In this document: positions 54,661 through 64,000 of the stretch, one piece after another | Layout of the letters: each line of letters starts with the position of its first letter | Position numbering within the stretch: the stretch's first letter is position 1 | Source: Pseudomonas sp. H9 | GTDB lineage: Bacteria; Pseudomonadota; Gammaproteobacteria; Pseudomonadales; Pseudomonadaceae | DNA: 64,000 nt | Direction of reading: 5' to 3' | Assembly: GCF_004353925.1 (NCBI RefSeq) | Contig: NZ_SMOK01000026.1 | Coordinates: 1 to 64,000, forward strand | The notes under the pieces: generated by a model | The model's input: only the letters and a program-made list of their open reading frames with translations | The model's database searches: none | Told to the model about the DNA's origin: nothing | Translations under genes and position numbers: made by a program

Positions 54661-55686
54661 ATGCGCTGGATGCTGATGGTGCTGGTGCTGATGACGGCCG
54701 GGTGCGCTCAGGACTTGAGTGAACTGGGCTCGATCAAACCGTCGGATGAGCACAATCTGACCAAGCCAAAGCTGGAGTATTTCGGCGTGGCCGGGTTTCT
54801 GTTGCGCTGGCGAGATGAAGCCGTCGTGCTCGACCCTTTTTTCAGCCGCCCTTCGTTGTTGCAACTGTTCTGGCTTTCACCCGACACCCAACAAATCAAC
54901 GAAAGAATGCCCAGCGTCCCTGAAGCGACCATGTTGTTGGTCGGCCACGCCCACTATGATCATTTGCTCGATGTGGCTTGGGTAATGAACCATAAAACGC
55001 CCAACGCCACCTTCTATGGCTCGCGTACCGCCGGGCATATCGTGCGGGCCGAAGTGCCTGCAACGCGCAAGTTCGAAGATGCCGAGGCGAAAATGGCCTG
55101 GCTGCCCGGCCCCACTGGCCCGCGCCCGATTGCCCGAGACGATGGCTGGTTCACCTCAAGCAAAGGTGCGATCCGCGCCATGCCGATCCAGAGCAGTCAT
55201 GCGCCAAATGTCACTCGCGTGGACTTGATGGGCGGCAGCTACAACCAAGACCTGAAGGCCTTGCCCAAGGCTTTCTGGAACTGGAAGGAAGGCCAGACCC
55301 TGGCCTGGCTGGTAGACCTGCTAAATGAAGATGGCACAACCGCCTATCGCATCCACTTTCAAGACAGCTCGAGCGACGCACCTTACGGGTTTCCTCCCGA
55401 TCTGGGTGATGACCGGAGGATCGATGTCGCCATTCTGCCGGTGGCGTCGTGGGTAAACGTGAAAAAATATCCACAGGCGTTAATCGCGCTGACCCAACCG
55501 CGGTTGGTGGTGTTGTGCCATTGGGAAGACTTCTTTGGCGGCAACCTGGAAGACACCAAAGTGCTGCGCGGCGAGAAAGACGAACCGGCGATGTACCGGA
55601 TTGTGCGCACCACCCTGCCAAAGGATGCAGAGATTGTGATGCCCATGCCGTTCAGTGAAATCGCCCTGCCCGCAATCGCTAAGTAA
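54661..55686 (+). CDS. Metallo-beta-lactamase-fold lipoprotein
   Basis: The 341-aa protein has a lipoprotein signal with lipobox MTAGC and an MBL-fold metal site GHAHYDHLLD (HxHxDH), with a later His in VLCHWEDF. It belongs to the UlaG/RomA-like hydrolases; the substrate is unknown. GGAGGAG lies before ATG 54661, 22 bases after the DUF2235 gene, so the two probably form an operon. Confidence 0.82.
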   Translation: MRWMLMVLVLMTAGCAQDLSELGSIKPSDEHNLTKPKLEYFGVAGFLLRWRDEAVVLDPFFSRPSLLQLFWLSPDTQQINERMPSVPEATMLLVGHAHYDHLLDVAWVMNHKTPNATFYGSRTAGHIVRAEVPATRKFEDAEAKMAWLPGPTGPRPIARDDGWFTSSKGAIRAMPIQSSHAPNVTRVDLMGGSYNQDLKALPKAFWNWKEGQTLAWLVDLLNEDGTTAYRIHFQDSSSDAPYGFPPDLGDDRRIDVAILPVASWVNVKKYPQALIALTQPRLVVLCHWEDFFGGNLEDTKVLRGEKDEPAMYRIVRTTLPKDAEIVMPMPFSEIALPAIAK

Positions 55687-55765
55687 TTGATCGTTCGGCC
55701 TTGCCTGCTGCGATTGCTCAACGACTTTGTGCATACCGACACAATTGAACGCTAAGCTTGTCCCC

Positions 55766-56395
55766 ATGGACGACTCAGATTACCTGCGCCTGCTTACCAT
55801 TCAGGCCGAACAAGCCAATGCGTTTCTCTCCAATGCCCGTAAGTGGGAGCGCGAGCGTTGGGTTTGCCAACGCCTGTTGCAAGGCTTGAACATCGCGTAT
55901 CGCAGCGAGGACTTCACCCCCGCCGGCCAAGAGCCGCCTGACGTTCTGTTTCGTGATGCCGCTTTCGAGGTGTTTTTCGTTCTCGACGAAGGCCGTCGGC
56001 TGAACGACGAATGGCGCGAAGAGTTGCAGCGGCGACGCAGTGCCTTTTCGCTGAGCCAGTTGGTGCGCCGCGAGGCACGACCACGACGAATCAGCGCTCA
56101 GGAATTGTTACAGCGTTTGGCGCCAACCTTGCGCAAAAAATCCCACAACTATCAGGAACGCGGGCTCGATCTGAGCGAGTTGGACATCATCGCCTTCGCC
56201 AGCCTCAAGCGCGAAGTGCTCGATCTGAACAGCCACTTCCCTCCGCCCACCGAGTATTTACGCCAGGGCTGGCGTTCGCTGTCGCTGGTGGGGCCCACCT
56301 TTGCCAGGGTGTTGTTCGCCCACCCGGATGCGCCAGACTTTCTGCGCAGCAACCTGGGGCGCAGCATTGTTTTCGATGTTGGCATCAGCCTCTGA
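55766..56395 (+). CDS. DUF1780 family protein
   Basis: The 209-aa cytoplasmic protein starts MDDSDYLRLLTIQAEQANAF, contains WERERWVCQRLLQGL and ends GRSIVFDVGISL, characteristic of DUF1780 (gammaproteobacterial, endonuclease-like fold suggested). No activity is established. The ribosome-binding site before ATG 55766 is weak; the frame is open to 55727. Confidence 0.8.
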   Translation: MDDSDYLRLLTIQAEQANAFLSNARKWERERWVCQRLLQGLNIAYRSEDFTPAGQEPPDVLFRDAAFEVFFVLDEGRRLNDEWREELQRRRSAFSLSQLVRREARPRRISAQELLQRLAPTLRKKSHNYQERGLDLSELDIIAFASLKREVLDLNSHFPPPTEYLRQGWRSLSLVGPTFARVLFAHPDAPDFLRSNLGRSIVFDVGISL

Positions 56396-56561
56396 GCTGG
56401 CCCCCTGCCAACGCGTAATGGCATAAATTGCGCGGCGGTGATACAAAGCGCAATCATTCGTCATAACGACCGTGCGTGGCTGCACACAGGTGCGTGCTCA
56501 AACAACTACAGTGAACCTGTAGCGTCCCTTCAGTCACAAGCGTCTACCTGACGAGGCCCTC

Positions 56562-56735
56562 ATGACCAGCCGCCTGAACCCCGAAGACCAACGTCGTGTC
56601 GATCAATACCTGCAAGCACCCCAACATCAAGTCGAGCGCAAGCCTTTCCGGCCGTGGCTGCTCCTTTGGATGGTGGTGCTCGTGACCGTTGGCCTGGGCC
56701 TGTTGAGCCGCCTCCTGAGTAACCTGGTGCTATGA
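56562..56735 (+). CDS. DUF3094 family small membrane protein
   Basis: A 57-aa protein starting MTSRLNPEDQRRVDQYL, with one C-terminal membrane helix (LLLWMVVLVTVGLGLLSRLL). This matches DUF3094 of Pseudomonas, which commonly precedes ndh. Function unknown. The upstream ACGAGG is a usable ribosome-binding site. Confidence 0.85.
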   Translation: MTSRLNPEDQRRVDQYLQAPQHQVERKPFRPWLLLWMVVLVTVGLGLLSRLLSNLVL

Positions 56736-56819
56736 GCTGCCTAGCGCTCGCCCAAACCGCCCGCCCCGAGCGGCCGATGACTCTCGACCAGAATTCCGTA
56801 AACCTTATGAGATATCTCC

Positions 56820-58115
56820 ATGACTCACCGTATTGTGATTGTCGGCGGCGGCGCTGGCGGCCTGGAACTGGCGACCCGCCTGGGTAAAACCCTGGGCAAA
56901 AAAGGCAGCGCCAGCATCACTCTGGTCGATGCCAACCTGACTCACATCTGGAAACCCCTGCTGCACGAAGTTGCCGCAGGCTCGCTGAATTCCTCGGAAG
57001 ACGAACTGAACTACGTGGCTCAGGCCAAGTGGAATCACTTCCAGTTCCAGCTCGGCCGCATGAGTGGCCTGGACCGCGAGAGCAAACAGATCCAGCTGGC
57101 CGCAACCCTCGATGAAGAGGGCCGCGAACTGCTGCCTGCGCGTGTGTTGGGCTATGACACGCTGGTGATTGCCGTGGGCAGTAACACCAACGACTTCGGT
57201 ACCCTCGGCGCCGCTCAGCACTGCCTGTTCCTGGATACCCGCAAGCAAGCCGAGCGCTTCCATCAGCAACTGCTCAACCACTACCTGCGCGCCCATGCCG
57301 GTGACCAGGCCAATGAAACCATCAGCGTGGCGATTGTCGGTGCTGGTGCCACGGGCGTAGAACTGGCCGCTGAACTGCACCACGCTGCACATGAACTGGC
57401 AGCCTATGGCCTGGATCGCATCCAGCCCAAAGACATGCACATCACCCTGATCGAAGCAGGCCCGCGGGTGCTGCCGGCGTTGCCGGAGCGTATCAGCGTG
57501 CCGGTTCACCAGACGTTGGAGAAGCTCGGTGTAACGGTCATGACCAATGCGTCGGTCAGCGAAGTTACGGCAACCGAGCTGAAAACCAGCAATGGCGATG
57601 TGATTCCGGCCAGCCTCAAGGTCTGGGCGGCAGGTATTCGTGCGCCGGGCTTTCTCAAAGATATCGACGGTCTGGAAACCAACCGCATCAATCAGTTGGT
57701 GGTTCGCCCTACCCTGCAAACCACGCTGGATGACGACATCTTTGCTTTTGGTGACTGCGCCGCCTGCCCTCAGCCAGGCAGCGACCGCAATGTACCGCCA
57801 CGGGCCCAGGCGGCTCACCAGCAAGCGTCGATGCTGGCGAAGTCGTTGAAGGCGCGCCTGGAAGGCAAGCCGTTGCCAACTTACGCTTACCGCGACTATG
57901 GCTCGCTGGTGTCGCTGTCGCGTTTCTCAGCGGTGGGTAACCTGATGGGTAACCTGACCGGTAGTGTGATGCTGGAGGGTTGGTTGGCGAGGATGTTCTA
58001 CGTGTCGCTGTACCGCATGCACCAGATGGCGCTGTATGGCACGTTCCGTACGTTGATGCTGATGCTGGGTAGCCGGATTGGTCGTGGCACCGAGCCGCGC
58101 CTGAAGCTGCACTAA
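56820..58115 (+). CDS. ndh: Type II NADH dehydrogenase Ndh
   Basis: The 431-aa flavoprotein has an N-terminal FAD motif RIVIVGGGAGGLELATRLG, an NADH-binding motif AIVGAGATGVELAAEL (about 175-190), the FAD-contact DDDIFAFGDCAACP and a C-terminal amphipathic membrane-binding part. It oxidises NADH and reduces ubiquinone without proton pumping. It stands alone with a terminator downstream. Confidence 0.95.
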   Translation: MTHRIVIVGGGAGGLELATRLGKTLGKKGSASITLVDANLTHIWKPLLHEVAAGSLNSSEDELNYVAQAKWNHFQFQLGRMSGLDRESKQIQLAATLDEEGRELLPARVLGYDTLVIAVGSNTNDFGTLGAAQHCLFLDTRKQAERFHQQLLNHYLRAHAGDQANETISVAIVGAGATGVELAAELHHAAHELAAYGLDRIQPKDMHITLIEAGPRVLPALPERISVPVHQTLEKLGVTVMTNASVSEVTATELKTSNGDVIPASLKVWAAGIRAPGFLKDIDGLETNRINQLVVRPTLQTTLDDDIFAFGDCAACPQPGSDRNVPPRAQAAHQQASMLAKSLKARLEGKPLPTYAYRDYGSLVSLSRFSAVGNLMGNLTGSVMLEGWLARMFYVSLYRMHQMALYGTFRTLMLMLGSRIGRGTEPRLKLH

Positions 58116-58125
58116 GCTTCGCTCG

Positions 58126-58194
58126 GTAGGAGCGGGCTTGCCCCGCGATGCGGTGTAACTGACACACCGCAATCGCGGGGCAAGCCCGCTCCCA
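58126..58194. repeat. REP inverted pair after ndh
   Basis: Facing GTAGGAGCGGGCTTGCCCCG halves, ten bases after the ndh stop and before its terminator. Confidence 0.9.
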
Positions 58195-58216
58195 CAATGG
58201 GGCTGAAACGAAAAAA

Positions 58217-58244
58217 GGGCACCTTTTGCAAGGTGCCCTTCTTT
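58217..58244 (+). terminator. Terminator of ndh
   Basis: The stem GGGCACCTT TTGC AAGGTGCCC is followed by TTCTTTCT; an A-run on the other side allows use from both directions. Confidence 0.85.
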
Positions 58245-58251
58245 CTGAATA

Positions 58252-58328
58252 TGGTCGGGGTAAGGGGATTCGAACTCCTGACATCCTGCTCCCAAAGCAG
58301 GCGCGCTACCGGACTGCGCTATACCCCG
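58252..58328 (-). tRNA. tRNA-Pro (TGG), copy 1
   Basis: A 77-nt cloverleaf with encoded CCA, acceptor CGGGGTA, anticodon loop CTTTGGG (anticodon TGG) and T loop TTCGAAT. Confidence 0.95.
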
Positions 58329-58330
58329 GT

Positions 58331-58362
58331 AAAAAAAAGGCACCAAACAAGGCGCCTTTTTT
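58331..58362. terminator. Hairpin inside the tRNA cluster
   Basis: AAAAAAAAGGCACC / GGCGCCTTTTTT with one mismatch separates tRNA-Pro copy 1 from tRNA-Lys and has T-runs in both directions. Confidence 0.65.
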
Positions 58363-58426
58363 ACGGCTGGACGCTAATGGCGTTCCAACCTTTTAAGATC
58401 CGAACCCAGCGAACCGGATTCGAAAA

Positions 58427-58502
58427 TGGTGGGTCGTGTAGGATTCGAACCTACGACCAATTGGTTAAAAGCCAACTGCTCTACCAACTGAGCTAACGAC
58501 CC
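58427..58502 (-). tRNA. tRNA-Lys (TTT)
   Basis: A 76-nt cloverleaf with encoded CCA, acceptor GGGTCGT, anticodon loop CTTTTAA (anticodon TTT). Confidence 0.95.
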
Positions 58503-58507
58503 TAAAA

Positions 58508-58584
58508 TGGTCGGGGTAAGGGGATTCGAACTCCTGACATCCTGCTCCCAAAGCAGGCGCGCTACCGGACTGCGCTATACCCCG
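58508..58584 (-). tRNA. tRNA-Pro (TGG), copy 2
   Basis: Identical in sequence to the tRNA-Pro at 58252-58328. It lies five bases from tRNA-Lys. Confidence 0.95.
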
Positions 58585-58594
58585 GTTTGAAATT

Positions 58595-58670
58595 TGGCTC
58601 CGCGACCAGGACTCGAACCTGGGACCCAATGATTAACAGTCATTTGCTCTACCGACTGAGCTATCGCGGA
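58595..58670 (-). tRNA. tRNA-Asn (GTT)
   Basis: A 76-nt cloverleaf with encoded CCA, acceptor TCCGCGA, anticodon loop CTGTTAA (anticodon GTT). It is the first gene of the tRNA transcript. Confidence 0.95.
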
Positions 58671-58920
58671 ACTATCAATTTCAATTACTGCAATTTCGAA
58701 AACTGTATCACTACCGCTTCGAACTCTTCGACCTTGTGCATCGCTGCGTTCATGTCTCTGAGGCGCGCTATTCTACAACCTTCAAAACCCTTGTCAACCC
58801 CTAATTTGCATTCAACTTACTGATTTGCAACTTTTTTTCAGATTCCCGATTTTGCCAGGAAGCTGCGGGGTGACATACAGCGGGGCGCACTTTACAAGCA
58901 CTCGAGAAAAAATGCAAAGA

Positions 58921-58948
58921 AAAAAAAGGCCTCGAATATCGAGGCCTT
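58921..58948 (-). terminator. Terminator of clpB
   Basis: The stem AAGGCCTCGA / TCGAGGCCTT is followed on the minus strand by a T-run, 20 bases past the clpB stop. Confidence 0.88.
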
Positions 58949-58967
58949 GATCTAACCCTGTGAAATG

Positions 58968-61532
<2,565 letters not shown>

Positions 61533-61607
61533 AAGTTACCTTCCTTTATGGGCAGGCCGGAGCGATGGACACACCTGATGAAGATAAACCTGCCAGAGAT
61601 ACCCCAT

Positions 61608-61636
61608 TAGATGAGGGTAATTCTGGAGGATTCAAG
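61608..61636 (-). promoter_or_regulatory. Candidate sigma-32 promoter of clpB
   Basis: The minus strand reads CTTGAA, a 14-base spacer and CCTCATCTA, close to the RpoH consensus CTTGAA-N13-15-CCCCATNT with one mismatch. It begins 20 bases after the pgeF stop and lies 76-104 bases before the clpB start. Confidence 0.6.
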
Positions 61637-61656
61637 CTTAGCGGGGTTGATTCAGG

Positions 61657-62397
61657 TCAGCGCGGCGCCAGCCAGATCAATGAAGCGAAGCGCCCGCCTT
61701 GCGGAGTGCGCCGATAAGAATAGAAGCGTGGGTCGCTGACGGTGCAAAAACCACCGCCATATACCGCGTTTACACCACGTGCAGCGAGGCGCAGACGCGC
61801 CAGCTGATAGATGTCGGCCATCAATTTATCGGCACGGGCACCGGGCACGAAGGCTTGCGCAGTTTCCGGATGAACGGTCGTGAAGGCATCGCGCACTTCC
61901 AGGCCGACCTCAAAGGCTTGCGGGCCAATGGCCGGACCAAGCCACACCAGCACCTCTTCAGGTGGCAGCGCCAGCCGGTCCAAGGTGGCCTCGATCACGC
62001 CGTTGGCCAAACCACGCCAGCCAGCATGGGCCGCCGCAACGCGGGTGCCGGCACGGTCGCAAAACAGCAGCGGCAGGCAATCGGCGGTCATCGCCGTGCA
62101 AGCGATGCCAGGGGTGGTGGTCCAGCTAGCATCAGCCTCAGCAATGACTGCCGGGTTGGCATCGGCTACCACCACACCATGAACCTGCTTGAGCCAGGCA
62201 GGCTGGATGCCGAATTCGGCGGTCAAGCGTCGGCGGTTTTCAGCGACCGCCTCGGGCGTATCGCCCACATGGTCGCCGAGGTTGAAGCTTTCATACGGTG
62301 GCAGGCTGACGCCGCCCACACGCGTTGTGACGCACGCACGCACCGCGGCTGGCGCAGGCCAGTCCGGAATCAGCAGTGCATGCGTCAGCTCGCTCAT
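61657..62397 (-). CDS. pgeF: PgeF (YfiH), peptidoglycan editing factor
   Basis: The 246-aa cupredoxin-like multi-copper/zinc family protein has KQVHGVVV, TADCLPLLFCD and AAHAGWRGLANGV, the His/Cys metal site of the YfiH/DUF152 group. In E. coli it removes misincorporated L-Ser from peptidoglycan precursors; laccase activity is also reported in the family. The start overlaps the rluD stop by four bases (ATGA). Confidence 0.93.
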   Translation of the reverse strand: MSELTHALLIPDWPAPAAVRACVTTRVGGVSLPPYESFNLGDHVGDTPEAVAENRRRLTAEFGIQPAWLKQVHGVVVADANPAVIAEADASWTTTPGIACTAMTADCLPLLFCDRAGTRVAAAHAGWRGLANGVIEATLDRLALPPEEVLVWLGPAIGPQAFEVGLEVRDAFTTVHPETAQAFVPGARADKLMADIYQLARLRLAARGVNAVYGGGFCTVSDPRFYSYRRTPQGGRFASLIWLAPR

Positions 62398-63356
62398 CCG
62401 ACGAAGGCCTCACGGTCTTGCTTGAGCAGCGACAGCAGCCAGACGAAATCATCCGGCAGCGACGACTCCCAGCCCATGCGCTCGCCAGTCACCGGGTGAT
62501 CCAGTTCCAGGAAGCGCGCATGCAGGGCCTGACGCGGGAAGGTCTTGAGCGCTTCGACCATGGTTGGGCTGGCTGCTGGCGGAATGCGGAAGCGACCGCC
62601 GTAGACAGGATCGCCGACCAACGGGAAGTTCACATGGGCCATGTGCACACGAATCTGGTGAGTACGCCCGGTTTCCAGCTTGACCCGTACGTGGGTGTGG
62701 GAACGGAAGCGCTCCAGCACGCGGTAGTGGCTGACGGCCGGCTTGCCGCCTTCAGTTACCGCCATGCGCTGGCGTTGCCCGCCGTGACGACCAATCGGCG
62801 CGTTGATCTTGCCACCGGCAGTGACCACACCGATCACGATGCACTCATAGATGCGGCTGACGCTGCGGCTCTGCAACTGGGCAACCAGCTGGGTTTGCGC
62901 CTGAATGGTCTTGGCCACCACCATCAGACCGGTGGTGTCTTTGTCCAGACGATGAACGATGCCGGCACGCGGTACGTTGATGATGTCTGGCACATGGTGC
63001 AGCAGTGCATTGAGCAAGGTGCCGTCGGCGTGGCCGGCAGCCGGGTGAACCACCAGCCCGGCAGGCTTGTTGATCACCAGGATGTGGTCATCTTCATAGA
63101 CGATATCCAGCTCGATATCCTGGGCCACCCACTCGCCCTGGGCTTCCTGCTCGGCCTCAAGGGCCAGCAGCGAACCGCCATGGACGATATCGCGCGGACG
63201 CAGGACGGCGCCATCGACCGTCAGGCGCCCCTCCTTGATCCAGGTGGAAAGGCGCGAGCGCGAGTGCTCAGCGAACAATTGGGCGGCGACTTGGTCGAGG
63301 CGTTGCCCGCCCAATTCGGACGGCACCTCTGCGCTAAGTTGAATGATCTCGGACAT
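62394..63356 (-). CDS. rluD: 23S rRNA pseudouridine synthase RluD
   Basis: The 320-aa protein has an N-terminal S4 RNA-binding domain (about 17-75) and a RluA-type catalytic domain with GIVHRLDKDTTGLMVV (catalytic Asp). RluD makes the three conserved pseudouridines in helix 69 of 23S rRNA. ATG 63356 matches the usual start MSEIIQL; the frame is open 150 codons further upstream but runs across bamD in antisense. Confidence 0.95.
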   Translation of the reverse strand: MSEIIQLSAEVPSELGGQRLDQVAAQLFAEHSRSRLSTWIKEGRLTVDGAVLRPRDIVHGGSLLALEAEQEAQGEWVAQDIELDIVYEDDHILVINKPAGLVVHPAAGHADGTLLNALLHHVPDIINVPRAGIVHRLDKDTTGLMVVAKTIQAQTQLVAQLQSRSVSRIYECIVIGVVTAGGKINAPIGRHGGQRQRMAVTEGGKPAVSHYRVLERFRSHTHVRVKLETGRTHQIRVHMAHVNFPLVGDPVYGGRFRIPPAASPTMVEALKTFPRQALHARFLELDHPVTGERMGWESSLPDDFVWLLSLLKQDREAFVG

Positions 63357-63506
63357 GCTCGAATCAGCGGGCGGCACAGCCTTTGGTTTCGGCTGCACGC
63401 TTGTGGTTAAATACGACGTCTTTTGCCCCGGGAGTTGCATCGGGGTGCTCATCATAACAGGACGGCCACGCCCAAGACAGCGGCCGTCATAGGGACGCAA
63501 GCCGCC

Positions 63507-64000
63507 ATGCAAGTGAAACACCTGCTGCTGATCGCCATCCTCGGACTCACCGCTGCTTGTTCTTCGAAGGAAGTCGTCGACGAAAACCTGAGCGAAGCCG
63601 AGCTGTACCAGCAGGCGCAGGCCGATCTGGACAACCACAGCTATACCAGCGCCACCAGCAAACTCAAGGCTCTGGAATCGCGCTATCCGTTTGGTCGCTA
63701 TGCCGACCAGGCACAGCTTGAGCTGATTTACGCGAACTACAAAAACGCCGAGCCTGAAGCCGCCAAGTCGGCCGCCGAGCGTTTCATTCGCCTGCACCCT
63801 CAGCACCCGAACGTCGACTACGCCTACTACCTCAAGGGCCTGACCTCGTTCGACCAGGACCGCGGCCTGCTGGCGCGCTTCCTGCCGCTGGACATGACCA
63901 AGCGTGACCCTGGCGCTGCCCGCGATTCGTACAACGAGTTCGCCCAGCTGACCAGCCGCTTCCCCAATAGCCGTTACTCGCCAGATGCCAAGCAGCGCAT
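63507..64000 (+). CDS. bamD: Outer-membrane assembly lipoprotein BamD (partial)
   Basis: The first 164 codons are present and the gene runs off the window. It starts MQVKHLLLIAILGLTAAC, a lipoprotein signal with lipobox TAAC, followed by TPR repeats (AELYQQAQADLDNHSYTSA, YPFGRYADQAQLELIYANY). BamD is an essential part of the BAM complex that inserts beta-barrel proteins. It diverges from rluD, the usual arrangement in Pseudomonas. Confidence 0.95.
   Translation, partial: MQVKHLLLIAILGLTAACSSKEVVDENLSEAELYQQAQADLDNHSYTSATSKLKALESRYPFGRYADQAQLELIYANYKNAEPEAAKSAAERFIRLHPQHPNVDYAYYLKGLTSFDQDRGLLARFLPLDMTKRDPGAARDSYNEFAQLTSRFPNSRYSPDAKQR

Noticed and set aside
214..58194. REP pairs as CRISPR repeats
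   Set aside because: The repeats are scattered singly between genes, are palindromic pairs, and have no regular spacers or cas genes.

Overview
The window is chromosomal DNA of a Pseudomonas, most likely of the P. putida group. The evidence is GC-rich coding with Pseudomonas codon use, about ten P. putida-type REP elements (core GAGCGGGCTTGCCCCGCG), an OprD-family porin, a FruR/Cra operator identical to the one known from P. putida, and the gene order pilA / pilC-pilD-coaE-yacG ... ndh ... clpB-pgeF-rluD / bamD typical of that group. Species cannot be fixed from the sequence alone.

Left part (1-32.3 kb), mostly ordinary core or variable genes. It holds psiE, with a truncated tandem copy of its 3' end beside a REP; the nitric-oxide pair hmp/norR, with three GTC-N5-GAC sites between them; cheV, a YkgJ-like protein and an Aer-like chemoreceptor; an RND efflux operon with its own two-component system; a small secreted protein, an OprD porin, a diguanylate cyclase and a DUF2383 protein. 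Next come the complete fructose PTS fruB-fruK-fruA with divergent fruR, a TatD nuclease, the sulfite dehydrogenase pair sorA-sorB, two small DUF proteins, a lytic transglycosylase lipoprotein, a kinase-like protein, and a membrane cytochrome b-like / tetraheme cytochrome c pair.

Middle (32.4-47.7 kb), an accessory island between a truncated hcp and a tRNA-Thr with an adjacent tyrosine integrase. Codon use is more AT-rich and mixed. On the minus strand lie a B12-type radical SAM gene followed by a nuclease-STAND ATPase gene broken by a 201-bp inversion. Divergent from these lie a second thymidylate kinase and a 903-aa nuclease-like/NB-ARC/TPR STAND protein. Next are a Kiwa anti-phage pair (kwaA, kwaB) with a small zinc-ribbon ORF, about 1 kb of unassigned DNA, a 629-aa Mrr-like endonuclease-domain protein, a fossil of a second radical SAM gene, phage-like remnants with long hairpins, and the integrase. 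The radical SAM gene carries a G10 homopolymer, so it may be phase-variable. The radical SAM + TMP kinase + two STAND ATPases arrangement is my best candidate for an undescribed defence system.

Right part (47.7-64 kb), core genes. These are tRNA-Thr, pilA diverging from pilC-pilD-coaE-yacG with no pilB, a membrane protein, a DUF2235 hydrolase followed by a metallo-beta-lactamase-fold lipoprotein, DUF1780 and DUF3094 proteins, ndh, a Pro-Lys-Pro-Asn tRNA cluster, clpB with a candidate heat-shock promoter, pgeF, rluD and the start of bamD.
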